Position numbers and translations under genes: made by a program | Shown: positions 1 to 8,227 of the stretch, piece by piece | How positions within the stretch are numbered: the first letter of the stretch is position 1 | Layout of the letters: each line of letters starts with the position of its first letter | Assembly (NCBI GenBank): GCA_945862145.1 | Contig: CAMAXE010000034.1 | Span: 1 to 44,215, forward strand | Origin: Klebsiella pneumoniae | Lineage (GTDB): Bacteria > Pseudomonadota > Gammaproteobacteria > Pseudomonadales > UBA5518 | Direction: 5' to 3' | Length of the DNA: 44,215 nucleotides | The notes under the pieces: model-generated | What the model was told of the DNA's origin: nothing | The model's input: the letters and a program-made list of their open reading frames with translations, nothing else | Databases searched by the model: none

Positions 1-842
1 GCCCTCTGCAAGGCAGCAAGACCGTCTAGCGCGAGGCCATCGGCCATCGCCTCCTTGATCGCCGTGACACCTTCCGCATTGAGTTGGCCGATGCTCCAGG
101 CAAGCGCCTGCTCCATCTGCCGGGGTGACCAGCGCCCTATTTTCTGCACCGCTGCGTAGGCCGCGTAGTCGAGCAGGATGCCCGTGGCATCCCCGCTGGC
201 ATCGCGCACGATCACACCACCGACAGGATTGGGCGTGTCGCGGTTGATACCCAGCACCTCCAGCGCCTTGCTGTTCACCCACCCGGCATGCACGGTCGAG
301 TCCATCAGGAACACGGGCACATCGGGTGCGACGGCATCGAGCAGCGTGCGATGCGGTGGATTCGGTGCGTCCAGCGCCTCGAGGGCCCACTGCCCGCCGC
401 GGATCCATTTATCCTTCACTGCGCCTGATGCGCAACCTTTGACCTTCTCGATGATCTGCGGGATACCGAGCGAGAAAGGAAATCCGCATTCGAACAGCGC
501 CTTGGTGCCGGCCTGCGGCAGGTGCGCGTGCATGTCGTGGATACCGGGCATCACCATGCGACCACCGAGGTCCACGCGCACGGTGCCAGGACCGGCGAGT
601 GCTTCGATGTCGGCCTTGCTGCCAACGGCCATGAAGGCGTCGCCGCGCACGGCAATGGCCTCGGCCCAGCTGTTCGACGTATCTACGGTGTAGACGCGGG
701 CATTGGTGTAAATGGCGTCAGCCACCAGCGCGGGAGCCGACGTGGCTACGCTTGCGGCAGCTGCCTGATCACCGCTCTCGCCGCAGCCGGCCAGCAGGAG
801 TGCGACACTTATGGACACAAGCGGGAAGTCACGGCGTCTCAT
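1..842 (-). CDS. Amidohydrolase-3 family lipoprotein (partial, N-terminal part)
   Basis: Reading the reverse strand from the ATG at 842, the protein opens with a short basic stretch and a hydrophobic segment ending in a lipobox (LLLAGC, Cys20), so it is probably a membrane-anchored lipoprotein. The body begins with the beta-strand region typical of YtcJ-like amidohydrolases (ADAIYTNARVYTVD) and then carries the metal-binding motif MPGIHDMHAH (HxH). The gene runs off the left edge of the window, so the C-terminal metal ligands cannot be checked. Family members hydrolyse amide or related bonds, but the substrate cannot be told from sequence. It is divergent from the WYL regulator at 996, which may control it; that link is inferred from position only. 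Confidence 0.88.
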   Translation of the reverse strand, partial: MRRRDFPLVSISVALLLAGCGESGDQAAAASVATSAPALVADAIYTNARVYTVDTSNSWAEAIAVRGDAFMAVGSKADIEALAGPGTVRVDLGGRMVMPGIHDMHAHLPQAGTKALFECGFPFSLGIPQIIEKVKGCASGAVKDKWIRGGQWALEALDAPNPPHRTLLDAVAPDVPVFLMDSTVHAGWVNSKALEVLGINRDTPNPVGGVIVRDASGDATGILLDYAAYAAVQKIGRWSPRQMEQALAWSIGQLNAEGVTAIKEAMADGLALDGLAALQR

Positions 843-995
843 AGCGCGGTCTCCGGTAGCTGGGCCATATCCCGGCGCAGAAAATTTCGCGGGCGCTGGG
901 GAGTATGCTCTGAATACGGGGCAAAAGTCGTTCGGGCCGGGCGTTGCCGTGCGGCGCAGCCTCAGGGCATGATGCCGTGAGGAGGGCCGCCGCCG

Positions 996-1982
996 ATGGA
1001 CCGCACCGAGCGTTTTTACAAGATCAACCAGCTGTTGGAAAACGGACGTCTGGTGAGCTTTGCCCGGATGCTGGAAACCCTTGAGGTCTCGCGCGCCACG
1101 GTGCAGCGCGACATCGAGTACATGCGAACCCGGCTCAATGCGCCCATCGTCTGGGACCGCGAGGCCGGGGGCTACCGTCTCTCCTCGAGCGGCTCGCAGA
1201 CCGGCGGGCAATACGAATTGCCCGGACTGTGGTTCAGCTCGCAGGAAATCCACGCCCTGCTCACCATGCAGCACCTGTTGGCCAACCTGGATCCGGGCGG
1301 GCTGCTGTCGCAGCATATCTCCCCGCTGCAGCTGCGCCTCAACACGCTGCTCGGCGCCGCGCAGGATACCGTCCCGGAGATCCGCAAACGCGTGCTGGTG
1401 GTTGGCGTCGGCAAGCGCTCGATCAAGCTCGCGCACTTCGAACGCGTGGGCTCGGCGCTGCTGCGGCGCAAGCGTTTGCGCCTCACCTATTTCGCCCGCA
1501 GCACGGGCGAGACCACCGAGCGCGAGGTCTCACCTCAACGCCTCGTCTACTACCGCGAGAACTGGTACCTCGATGCGTGGTGCCATCTGCGCGACGGACT
1601 GCGCAACTTCGCCATCGACTCCATCCGCGAGGTCGACATGATCGACACCCGCGCCCGCGAAGTCGGCCGCAAGACCGTCGAGACGGTCCTTGGCCCCGGC
1701 TACGGCATCTTCGCCGGCGCGGCTGCGGAAACCGCAGTCCTGCGATTCACCGCGGAGCGGGCGCGCTGGGTGGGCGCGGAGAGCTGGCACCCGGAGCAGC
1801 GGGGCGAATTCGCCGCCGATGGCAGCTACACCCTGCGCCTTCCCTATGCCGATCACCGCGAACTGTTGATGGACATCATGAAATACGGTGCCGACTGCGA
1901 GGTGCTGAAGCCGGCATCGCTGCGCAAGGCTGTGCGCACTGGTTTGCTGAAGACGCTGGAGCTTTACCGCAAGGGAGGTTGA
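996..1982 (+). CDS. WYL-domain transcriptional regulator (YafY/DeoR-like)
   Basis: This 328-residue protein has an N-terminal helix-turn-helix (about residues 5-60; the recognition helix region reads VSRATVQRDIEYM) followed by a WYL domain. The signature W-Y-L is visible at residues 190-192 (ENWYLDAWC), with a WCX-type C-terminal extension. Proteins of this layout are transcription factors whose WYL domain senses a ligand, in several cases nucleic acid or a nucleotide. A purine-rich AGGAGG stretch lies about ten bases before the ATG. The gene is divergent from the amidohydrolase lipoprotein with a gap of about 150 bp, so mutual or local regulation is plausible. The target and ligand are unknown. 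Confidence 0.9.
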   Translation: MDRTERFYKINQLLENGRLVSFARMLETLEVSRATVQRDIEYMRTRLNAPIVWDREAGGYRLSSSGSQTGGQYELPGLWFSSQEIHALLTMQHLLANLDPGGLLSQHISPLQLRLNTLLGAAQDTVPEIRKRVLVVGVGKRSIKLAHFERVGSALLRRKRLRLTYFARSTGETTEREVSPQRLVYYRENWYLDAWCHLRDGLRNFAIDSIREVDMIDTRAREVGRKTVETVLGPGYGIFAGAAAETAVLRFTAERARWVGAESWHPEQRGEFAADGSYTLRLPYADHRELLMDIMKYGADCEVLKPASLRKAVRTGLLKTLELYRKGG

Positions 1983-2056
1983 GCCGCACGGGCAAGCGGC
2001 CCCGCAAGTTCACGGAATCGGACTCGACTGAGGCTCCCGGCTGCATGCCAGGCAGC

Positions 2057-4084
2057 TCAGAGATACCGGCCGTACCAATCGAGATAGCGCCGCATGCGGT
2101 CCTCGATATACGACGGCACATCGAAACCGTGGAACTGTCCCGGATAGATCACCAGGCGCGTGTCGATGCCGCGGCTCTTCAGGGCCTGGTACATCTGCTC
2201 CGAATTCAGCAGCGGCACGTTGAAGTCCCGCTCACCGCAGAGAAACAGCGTGGGCGTGCTTATTTTTCCGGCATGGAAAAACGGGTAGGACACGTTCATG
2301 TAGGCCTCAGGATTCTCCCACGGCCGTCCGAGCTCGGCCTCGTACTCCCTGATGTACATATCGGTGCCGTAGCCCGCGAAGGCATTGCTCGCGCCAGCAC
2401 CGCTGATAGCGGCCTTGAAACGGGAGTCGCGCGCGATCACCTGGTTGGTGAGGATGGCGCCATAGGACCAACCACCAACGCCGAGGCGCTTGGGGTCAGC
2501 GATTCCCTGCTTCACGGCATAGTCGACGGCGGCCAGCACGTCCTCGCTGTCTTTGACGCCCCAGTCGGCGTAGATGGCGGTGGAAAAATCCTGCCCGCGG
2601 CCCGAACTGCCGCGCGGATTGGCGGCGATCACCACGTAGCCTGCCGCGGCCAGCACCTGCCATTCGGCCATCCAGGTGTTGGCGTACTGCGCGACCGGAC
2701 CGCCGTGGATACTCAGGATAGCGGGGTATTTGCGACCTTTTTTCCAGTCGTGGGGCTTCACGATGAAGCCGCTGATCCGCGCGCCGTCGCGGCTCCTGAC
2801 GCTGATCTCCTCGGTGGCTGCGATGTGGCGCGCGGCGAGCCAGTCGTCGTTCTGCCGCGACAAGGGCCGCAGGCCGTCGCGCTCCAGGGCAAACACCTCC
2901 GCCGGCCGATCCACCGTGGACTGCAGCAACGCAATGCGATCACCGCTGCCCACGCTGAAATCAGCAACCTCGCGCCGGCCTGTGGTGACGGCGCGCAGCC
3001 GCTCGTCGGCAATTGCCACGCTCACCAGCTGCTGGTTGCGATCGTCTTCGAGAAGCAGGTAGAGGCTCTTGCCATCGCCGGTCCAGCGCGGCTGGGTGAG
3101 ATTGCGATCGAGTGCCGCTGCCAGTTTTTTCGGCGTGCCACCCGCGGCATCGATCACCCAGGGGCCGTAGGTGGCGTAGTAGATCAGCTTGGGGTCGCCA
3201 CCCGCGGTATAGGCGATACGCTTGCCGTCGGGGCTCCACTGCGGCGCGCTCATCCACGCGGAGTCGCCGTTCTCGCCCTGGAACTCCACCAATCGCCGCG
3301 GCACCGCGCCCGCTGCGGGCGGCATCACAAACAGCGTGAACCGGCTGCCACGATCAGGATCCGCACTCTCACGCCCGAGAAAGGCGAGTTGCCGGCCGTC
3401 GGGCGACCACGCAGGTCTTGTTTCGTCGTTGTTGCTGGTGGTGAGACGCGTGGCCTTGCGCGTCGCCACGTCAAAGAGATAGAGGTGCTTGTGCTCAGGG
3501 CCCACATAGCCCGTGTAGTCCTCCTTGAAGTAATAGCGATCGAGCACGATGGGCGGCGCGGTGGCATCCGGATCCTTGGTCTTGCGCGAGTCCTCATCCC
3601 AGGCGATGACGGCGATCTGCTGCCCGTCCGGCGACCACGCGAAATCGGCCACAGGACCTGCGAAAGCCGTCAGCTGTTCGGGCTCGCCGCCGTCGCGATC
3701 CAGCAACCAGATCTGGGTTATCGCGTCGGCCTCCTTGCCCTTGGCATCCGGATCATCCTTGCCTGCCACGGCGGGACGCGCCACCAGAAAGGCGAGGCGA
3801 CGGCCGTCGGGACTCCAGCGCGGCTGCGACTCGCTCTGCGAGGTGTGGGTGAGGCGGGTGTTCTTGCTGCCGTCCCAGCTGGCTAGCCACAGCTCGGTAT
3901 TGAAGGCATCTTTGGCTGTATCGGTTTCGCTGCCGAGGTAGGCCACCCAGCGGCCATCGGGCGATATCACGGGGTCAGAGATCCCGCGCTCCTGCAGCAG
4001 GTCGGCAGGCCCGAATGGTTCGGGTCCGGCCGCGGCGGCGGTACAGCAGACGACAAGCAGCGGGACGATCCAGGGCTTTGGCAT
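2057..4084 (-). CDS. Secreted S9 family prolyl-oligopeptidase-type peptidase
   Basis: The 675-residue protein starts with a signal peptide (MPKPWIVPLLVVCCTAAAAG). It continues as a seven-bladed WD40/PD40-like propeller (about residues 25-400, repeated SPDGR/WSPDG motifs) and ends in an alpha/beta hydrolase domain. The catalytic triad can be placed at Ser540 (GGWSYG), Asp620 (GERDFN) and His652 (GQFHGF). Length and layout match acylaminoacyl-peptidase/dipeptidyl-peptidase-like S9 enzymes, which clip short peptides in the periplasm. It is convergent with the WYL regulator and divergent from the gene at 4158. Nothing looks truncated. Confidence 0.95.
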   Translation of the reverse strand: MPKPWIVPLLVVCCTAAAAGPEPFGPADLLQERGISDPVISPDGRWVAYLGSETDTAKDAFNTELWLASWDGSKNTRLTHTSQSESQPRWSPDGRRLAFLVARPAVAGKDDPDAKGKEADAITQIWLLDRDGGEPEQLTAFAGPVADFAWSPDGQQIAVIAWDEDSRKTKDPDATAPPIVLDRYYFKEDYTGYVGPEHKHLYLFDVATRKATRLTTSNNDETRPAWSPDGRQLAFLGRESADPDRGSRFTLFVMPPAAGAVPRRLVEFQGENGDSAWMSAPQWSPDGKRIAYTAGGDPKLIYYATYGPWVIDAAGGTPKKLAAALDRNLTQPRWTGDGKSLYLLLEDDRNQQLVSVAIADERLRAVTTGRREVADFSVGSGDRIALLQSTVDRPAEVFALERDGLRPLSRQNDDWLAARHIAATEEISVRSRDGARISGFIVKPHDWKKGRKYPAILSIHGGPVAQYANTWMAEWQVLAAAGYVVIAANPRGSSGRGQDFSTAIYADWGVKDSEDVLAAVDYAVKQGIADPKRLGVGGWSYGAILTNQVIARDSRFKAAISGAGASNAFAGYGTDMYIREYEAELGRPWENPEAYMNVSYPFFHAGKISTPTLFLCGERDFNVPLLNSEQMYQALKSRGIDTRLVIYPGQFHGFDVPSYIEDRMRRYLDWYGRYL

Positions 4085-4157
4085 CTCAGACTCCGAAGTT
4101 GCTTAACACGGCAAGGCATCATGAATATCATGCTTTGGTCAGCAATAGGGGTGCCTG

Positions 4158-4580
4158 ATGATGGATCTACGGAAACTGGACGATGCGATCAGCGTGGCGC
4201 CACAACTGATGCCCGATGAGCTGACCGAAGTAGCACGCCTGGGTTTCCGCACCGTGATCAACAACCGGCCCGACGGCGAGTCATTCGACCAGCCGCCGGC
4301 CACCACCGTTGCCGCCGCGGCGGCCGCCGCCGGTCTCGCCTACCACTACCAGCCGGTCAACTCAGGCGGCCTCACCATCGACGACGTGCTGCAATTTCGG
4401 GAGTTGCTCGCCACAGCCGAGGGGCCGGTGCTGGCCTTCTGCCGCTCCGGCACGCGCTGCGCGAACTTGTGGGCCCTGGCGCAGGCCGGCAACTGCAACC
4501 CGGACGAGGTCATCGCGGCTGCCGCGAGCGCTGGCTACGACGTGCGCGGGTTTCGCCAGATCCTGCAAAACGGGCTCTGA
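4158..4580 (+). CDS. DUF442/TIGR01244-type phosphatase or sulfurtransferase
   Basis: This 140-residue protein matches the small beta-lactamase-hydrolase-like family (DUF442). The N-terminal part has the typical LDDAISVAPQL start and a GFRTVINNRPDGE motif, and the phosphatase-like cysteine loop reads FCRSGTRC. Family members have a dual-specificity-phosphatase fold and are found alone or fused to sulfur dioxygenases, suggesting a role in persulfide or sulfide handling. The start could be either of two adjacent ATG codons (4158 or 4161). No sulfur gene lies beside it here, so the pathway remains open. Confidence 0.88.
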   Translation: MMDLRKLDDAISVAPQLMPDELTEVARLGFRTVINNRPDGESFDQPPATTVAAAAAAAGLAYHYQPVNSGGLTIDDVLQFRELLATAEGPVLAFCRSGTRCANLWALAQAGNCNPDEVIAAAASAGYDVRGFRQILQNGL

Positions 4581-4713
4581 TCAGGGCCTCGCGCCTGAGC
4601 AGGGCCTCGCGCGTGATTTGTCGCTGGCTGCGATTGCAAGGATGGTATGTGGGGCAACGGTAGTGGCAGTGATGGTATTGGTGCCGGCCCACGCGCAACT
4701 CGGAGGGGGCTCG

Positions 4714-4852
4714 GGCCACGGACGATGATGCGGCGCTTGGTGAGCGGAAACTCTTCACGCACCTCAGTTGCAATATCCCACCCTGCCTTTTCCAGCGCGG
4801 GGGTAATGAACTTGGTGTAGATCTCTCTCTCAGTGAACTGGTATTTGTCCAT
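4714..4852 (-). pseudogene. Truncated 5' end of a type I restriction R subunit (HsdR-like)
   Basis: The reverse strand from the ATG at 4852 reads MDKYQFTEREIYTKFITPAL, then KAGWD and EEFPLTKRRIIVRG. This is the characteristic opening of HsdR/DEAD-box type I restriction subunits. After about 46 residues the similarity stops and the frame runs into low-complexity proline/arginine sequence. A full subunit is about 800-1000 residues, so this is a stump. It starts 15 bp after the fic stop codon, as if once co-transcribed with it. Two 13-bp direct copies of CAGGGCCTCGCGC (4582-4594 and 4600-4612) lie between this stump and the neighbouring gene. Confidence 0.72.
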
Positions 4853-4867
4853 GGGCTCTCGCTTTCG

Positions 4868-5959
4868 TTATGTTTGCGCTCCGGTTTTGTGATGCGTTGG
4901 GCCGGTCGCTTGGCTAGCGGTAAGGCTGACCCATTTTGCCCCGCGCCCCTTGCCCGTCGGAGCAATCAGACCTTCCGCTTTCATCGTGCGCAATACCAGC
5001 CGCACCGTGTCGCGGCTGATGCCGGGGGAGGCCTCTTCAATTTCGGAAATAGCGAAAGGTAGGTTGCGCTTGCGTATTTCTGCGCGCACCCGGTCGCCTT
5101 TAGCGCCACGTCCACGCTCAATGGTACCGACTCGTGCCTCGAATTCCTTATAAGCGCGCAGCAATGCACCCCAAAAGTAGTCGAGCCATGGGGCGATATC
5201 TTGTCTGCCCTCGTGCCAACCCTGTGAGCTGGCCTCTAGCGTTTCGTAGTAACTCTCCTTCGATTCCTCGAAGATCCGCTCCAGACTAATGAATCGGCCC
5301 ACGGTGTAGTCGGCGTGGTAGAGCAGTTGCAAGGTGAGCAGCCGAGCCATGCGGCCGTTGCCATCAGGGAATGGATGCACGCATAAGAAATCAAGGATGA
5401 CCAGCGGCACCAGCACCAGCGGGTCAGCCAGGTGCTGATCGAGCGCTGATCGGTAGCGCGCAATGGTGTCCGTCATCGCCATGGGCGTAAGGTGAGCCGC
5501 TACGGGGCGAAATCGAATGCGCGTACCGCCATCGGGGTGGCGCTCAATGATGTCGTTGTTGGTGGCTTTCCAGTGACCACCCGGCTGCGGCATATAGCGG
5601 TACAAGATGCTATGCAGCTGCAGGACCGTGCCCTCTGAGAAGGGCATTTGCTCCCCGCTTTCATGAATCAGCCCCAAGGCATCGCGATAGCCAGCGATTT
5701 CTTGTTCGGAGCGGCTCTTGGGCGTGGCGTTTTTGAGCACCAGTGACTTGAGTCGGTGGGCTGCAACGACGACACCTTCGAGTCGGCTGGAAGACTCCGT
5801 CGATTCGACAACTGCCACCTGCCGCAGGTCGCTCAGCACCTCTGGCGATTGCGCAAAATGAAGCTGCTTGCCCCGGTACTCGCCCAGCGCGCGCAGCGTT
5901 GCCAGTTGCTGCGTGTCGAACCGCAGTTTGGCGAGGTAGTCCGGCGTTAGAGAGTGCAT
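4868..5959 (-). CDS. Fic family AMP-transferase (class II, N-terminal inhibitory helix)
   Basis: The 363-residue protein carries the complete Fic core motif HPFPDGNGRMAR (His195 to Arg206). Fic enzymes use this histidine and the GNGR anion hole to transfer AMP from ATP to a hydroxyl side chain of a target protein. The inhibitory motif [S/T]xxxE[G/N] is present at residues 57-62 (SSRLEG), placing it among class II Fic proteins that inhibit themselves in cis. Residues about 290-350 look like a winged-helix domain (ISEIEEASPGISRDTVRLVL), which could bind DNA. The gene precedes a truncated hsdR stump, and Fic proteins often sit inside type I restriction loci. Upstream lies an array of repeated decamers (5981-6050) that may be its operator. 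The coding sequence looks lower in GC than the flanks. Confidence 0.93.
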   Translation of the reverse strand: MHSLTPDYLAKLRFDTQQLATLRALGEYRGKQLHFAQSPEVLSDLRQVAVVESTESSSRLEGVVVAAHRLKSLVLKNATPKSRSEQEIAGYRDALGLIHESGEQMPFSEGTVLQLHSILYRYMPQPGGHWKATNNDIIERHPDGGTRIRFRPVAAHLTPMAMTDTIARYRSALDQHLADPLVLVPLVILDFLCVHPFPDGNGRMARLLTLQLLYHADYTVGRFISLERIFEESKESYYETLEASSQGWHEGRQDIAPWLDYFWGALLRAYKEFEARVGTIERGRGAKGDRVRAEIRKRNLPFAISEIEEASPGISRDTVRLVLRTMKAEGLIAPTGKGRGAKWVSLTASQATGPTHHKTGAQT

Positions 5960-5980
5960 GGCTCGTGAGATATTGAGAAA

Positions 5981-6050
5981 TTGGGGTAATCTTAATTCAT
6001 ATTGGGGTATTTGATCATCCGATTACCCTATTATTTCGACGATTCCCCCA
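5981..6050. promoter_or_regulatory. Four-copy decamer array upstream of fic
   Basis: Two forward copies (TGGGGTAATC at 5982-5991, TGGGGTATTT at 6003-6012) are followed by two inverted copies (GATTACCCTA at 6021-6030, GATTCCCCCA at 6041-6050). Copies are about 20 bp apart, close to two helical turns, in an AT-rich stretch starting 22 bp upstream of the fic start codon. The pattern fits cooperative binding of a regulator, possibly the Fic protein itself through its winged helix. The function is inferred; the repeats are directly visible. Confidence 0.55.
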
Positions 6051-6144
6051 TTTGACAGCAGCCGTAGCGACTTGAGACAAAGGCTACGGCAATCTCAATT
6101 TGCACTCAGCATGCCCCCTGTTTTCAATTCGCACGCGCAAAAGT

Positions 6145-6353
6145 ATGTGCAGGCGCGCGCATCTCTGCGCCACTCCCGCACCTGCTCGACGTACAACCCT
6201 TTCGACGGCGGTAGTCCGCCAGCTCCGACTCGCTCAGCGCCGCGCTCTCCAGCACGACCCGGAACTTCTCCTGACTCGACCACCCTTCCAGTTCCCCGGA
6301 GGCATCATCTGCCGCGACACCCGCTCCCTGCGCTCAACTGAATACTGTCCCAC
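6145..6353 (-). pseudogene. Decayed IS transposase OrfA fragment
   Basis: The reverse strand holds pieces of an IS3-type OrfA in changing frames. They are QYSVERRERVSRQMMPPGN near 6350-6290, then WSSQEKFRVVLESAALSESE and LADYRRRKG, and after a frameshift GLYVEQVREWRRDARA. The spacing between the first two pieces is too short for the usual helix-turn-helix, so an internal deletion has also occurred. No OrfB and no clear terminal repeats are seen. The rest of 6060-6483 holds no gene that I can support. Confidence 0.6.
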
Positions 6354-6483
6354 TCCGTGCTCTCATCCGCCCGATGAATATCACCTTCGATCTGGATGGT
6401 TGCCACATGCGCCTCTCGAATGACTGGAGCAGATCCTGCGCAGCGCAGGTCGCAATCATTGGCGGAGTGAGTCGTTCCGGCGT

Positions 6484-7704
6484 CTAGTGAGTCCGCACCG
6501 TGTTTTCCAGCCCCATCATGACACCACCCCAATTGCGCCCGGCAACCTGATGTTGATTGGCGGCATGGTTGCACATCGCAAGCAGATCGGTGTAGATCCG
6601 CCCAAACGGCTGGTTGTCGAAAAGACCCGTCCCGCCGGCCGCGCGAAACAGCTGCAGGGCGAGATCCGCGCAGCGCCGCGGCACCGCAGCGGATTGATAC
6701 GCCCACATCAGCCGCTCCGTCATCGATGGCATCTGCCCGGCTTCGGCATACGGCCGCATGCGCTCGAAGTTGCGCTGCAACGTGGCTTTCATTTCGTCGA
6801 TACCGGCGCAGGCCTCGGCCAGCGCCAGCGTTGCATCGGGATCCATCTGCGTCTTGGCGCCGGTAACGGTCACGCGCTTGCTGCCATAATCGACAAAGGC
6901 GTTCACCATCGCCTGCAAGCCGCCGATACCGGCGGTCGAGACCGCGCGCACAAAAACCTGCCAGTAGGGGTAGCGGTAAAGGCTGGAGGATCGCGGTGCG
7001 CTGCCCGGATTGGTGCCGTCGGTGGCATCGTTCATCGAATGGGTGCGGTGTTCGGGTACGAAGGCGCCATCGACAGCGATGTCGTGACTGCCGGTGGCCT
7101 TCAGCCCGACCACCTTCCACGTATCAATAATCCGGTAGTCACTGCGAGGCAGCAGGAACGCCCGGAAATCAGACTCAAACATGCTGGCCGGCGGCGTGCC
7201 GTGATCGATGATGCCGCCGAGGAATATCCAGTCACAATGATCGGTGCCACTGGAAAATTTCCAGCGCCCACTCAACCGATACCCACCCTCGACCGGAACG
7301 GCATGGCCGGGCGCATACGGCGACGCGATCAATACCGAGGGGTCACTGCCCCAAACGTCCGCAGCCGCACGATCATCGAACAGCGGCAGATGAAAGTTGT
7401 GCACGCCAACGATGCCGAACACCCAGCCGACCGATACATCGCCCTCGGCCAATGCCATTTGCACATCGCAGAAAACACCGGGCTCGTACTCGTAACCGCC
7501 ATATTTTTTTGACTGATAGATGCGGAAGAATCCCGCGTCCTTCAGGTCCTGCATGGTTTCAGGCAGGATGTGCCGCAGGCCCTGCTGCCGCTCGGCGCGC
7601 TCGATCAGCGTCGGGATCAACGCCCGTGCGCGCGCCACCAGTTCCTGCGGAGTGGGAATCTGCGTTGTTACGGGGTCGTGCAGGCTGGTTACCTTTTGCG
7701 GCAT
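6484..7704 (-). CDS. HsaA-like flavin-dependent monooxygenase (acyl-CoA dehydrogenase fold)
   Basis: I place the start at 7704, where GAGGAA precedes the ATG; the open frame upstream belongs to a decayed neighbour. The 406-residue protein has the acyl-CoA-dehydrogenase-type fold with motifs of two-component aromatic hydroxylases: LSGRWKFSSGTDHCDWIFLGG-like wording around the flavin site, then GLKATGSHD, and near the C-terminus RAAGGTGLFDNQPFGRIYTD. Relatives include HsaA (3-hydroxy-9,10-secoandrostatrienedione hydroxylase) and p-hydroxyphenylacetate hydroxylase, which use reduced flavin supplied by a separate reductase. No reductase gene is adjacent. The tail of a meta-cleavage-type alpha/beta hydrolase just upstream suggests a broken aromatic or steroid degradation operon. 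Confidence 0.85.
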   Translation of the reverse strand: MPQKVTSLHDPVTTQIPTPQELVARARALIPTLIERAERQQGLRHILPETMQDLKDAGFFRIYQSKKYGGYEYEPGVFCDVQMALAEGDVSVGWVFGIVGVHNFHLPLFDDRAAADVWGSDPSVLIASPYAPGHAVPVEGGYRLSGRWKFSSGTDHCDWIFLGGIIDHGTPPASMFESDFRAFLLPRSDYRIIDTWKVVGLKATGSHDIAVDGAFVPEHRTHSMNDATDGTNPGSAPRSSSLYRYPYWQVFVRAVSTAGIGGLQAMVNAFVDYGSKRVTVTGAKTQMDPDATLALAEACAGIDEMKATLQRNFERMRPYAEAGQMPSMTERLMWAYQSAAVPRRCADLALQLFRAAGGTGLFDNQPFGRIYTDLLAMCNHAANQHQVAGRNWGGVMMGLENTVRTH

Positions 7705-7858
7705 CAGGAATTCCTCAACAGAAAAGCCAGCGCAACGCTTTCGAAGTCGGCCCTGCGTTTGACCATCGCCCAGTGGCTGCAATCGTGGAATGCATGCAAT
7801 TCGCAGGGCGGCACCAGACGCATTGGCAACAGTGCCATATCGATCGGGCTCACACATG
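7704..7858 (-). pseudogene. C-terminal remnant of an alpha/beta hydrolase
   Basis: The reverse-strand frame ending at 7704 reads LLPMRLVPPCELHAFHDCSH, then WAMVKRRADFESVALAFLL. This is the usual end of meta-cleavage-product or related alpha/beta hydrolases, with the catalytic histidine in the CSHW motif. Only about 50 residues are recognisable and there is no nucleophile elbow upstream, so the gene is truncated. Its stop abuts the start of the HsaA-like monooxygenase, consistent with a former two-gene operon. Confidence 0.55.
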
Positions 7859-8227
7859 CTTTTCTTGGACAGCGTCTACGTCGCCCGAGACAACGGCACG
7901 CCTCGCTTCCGTGAGCCACCTGCTCGGCAGTTCCGTGACCTACCGCATCGCAGTCGGACCGCAACAGGGACGCAAAGCATTCATGCTGCGCACTTTGCCG
8001 TCCATGCGCAGGGCGAAGGTCGCTTCACAGGCATCGATTCAGGCAGCCTGCTGAACGTTGATACGACCTACACCGCCGCCGCGGGAAACTGGACGCTGAG
8101 TGCTTATGGGCGCAATGTCACGGATGAGCGCTACGACCAAGGACGCCTGCAGCAGCAACTTGAAGAGACGCCGTCGGAGGTTGAGCCGACTCTCATAGCA
8201 GCCGATCACTGATTCACCGGGTCCTTT
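7859..8227 (+). pseudogene. Composite of decayed fragments: IS91-like transposase piece and TonB-receptor tail
   Basis: Two unrelated fragments lie head to tail on the plus strand. At about 7911-8007 one frame reads SSVTYRIAVGPQQGRKAFML, which resembles the C-terminal region of IS91-type transposases (moderate recognition). From about 8008 to 8160 another frame reads LLNVDTTYTAAAGNWTLSAY followed by GRNVTDERYDQG, the typical last beta-strands of a TonB-dependent outer-membrane receptor. Neither has a plausible start or the rest of its domain. The stretch therefore holds relics only, ending just before the large fusion gene. Confidence 0.45.

Noticed and set aside
1229-3886. Very long open frame on the plus strand overlapping the WYL and S9 peptidase genes
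   Set aside because: It is a high-GC shadow antisense to the peptidase and out of frame with the WYL gene; its translation is Arg/His/Ala-rich and matches no domain.
6305-7120. Reverse frame of 271 codons overlapping the monooxygenase
   Set aside because: It is an out-of-frame shadow of the monooxygenase gene, Arg/Gly-rich with no domain.
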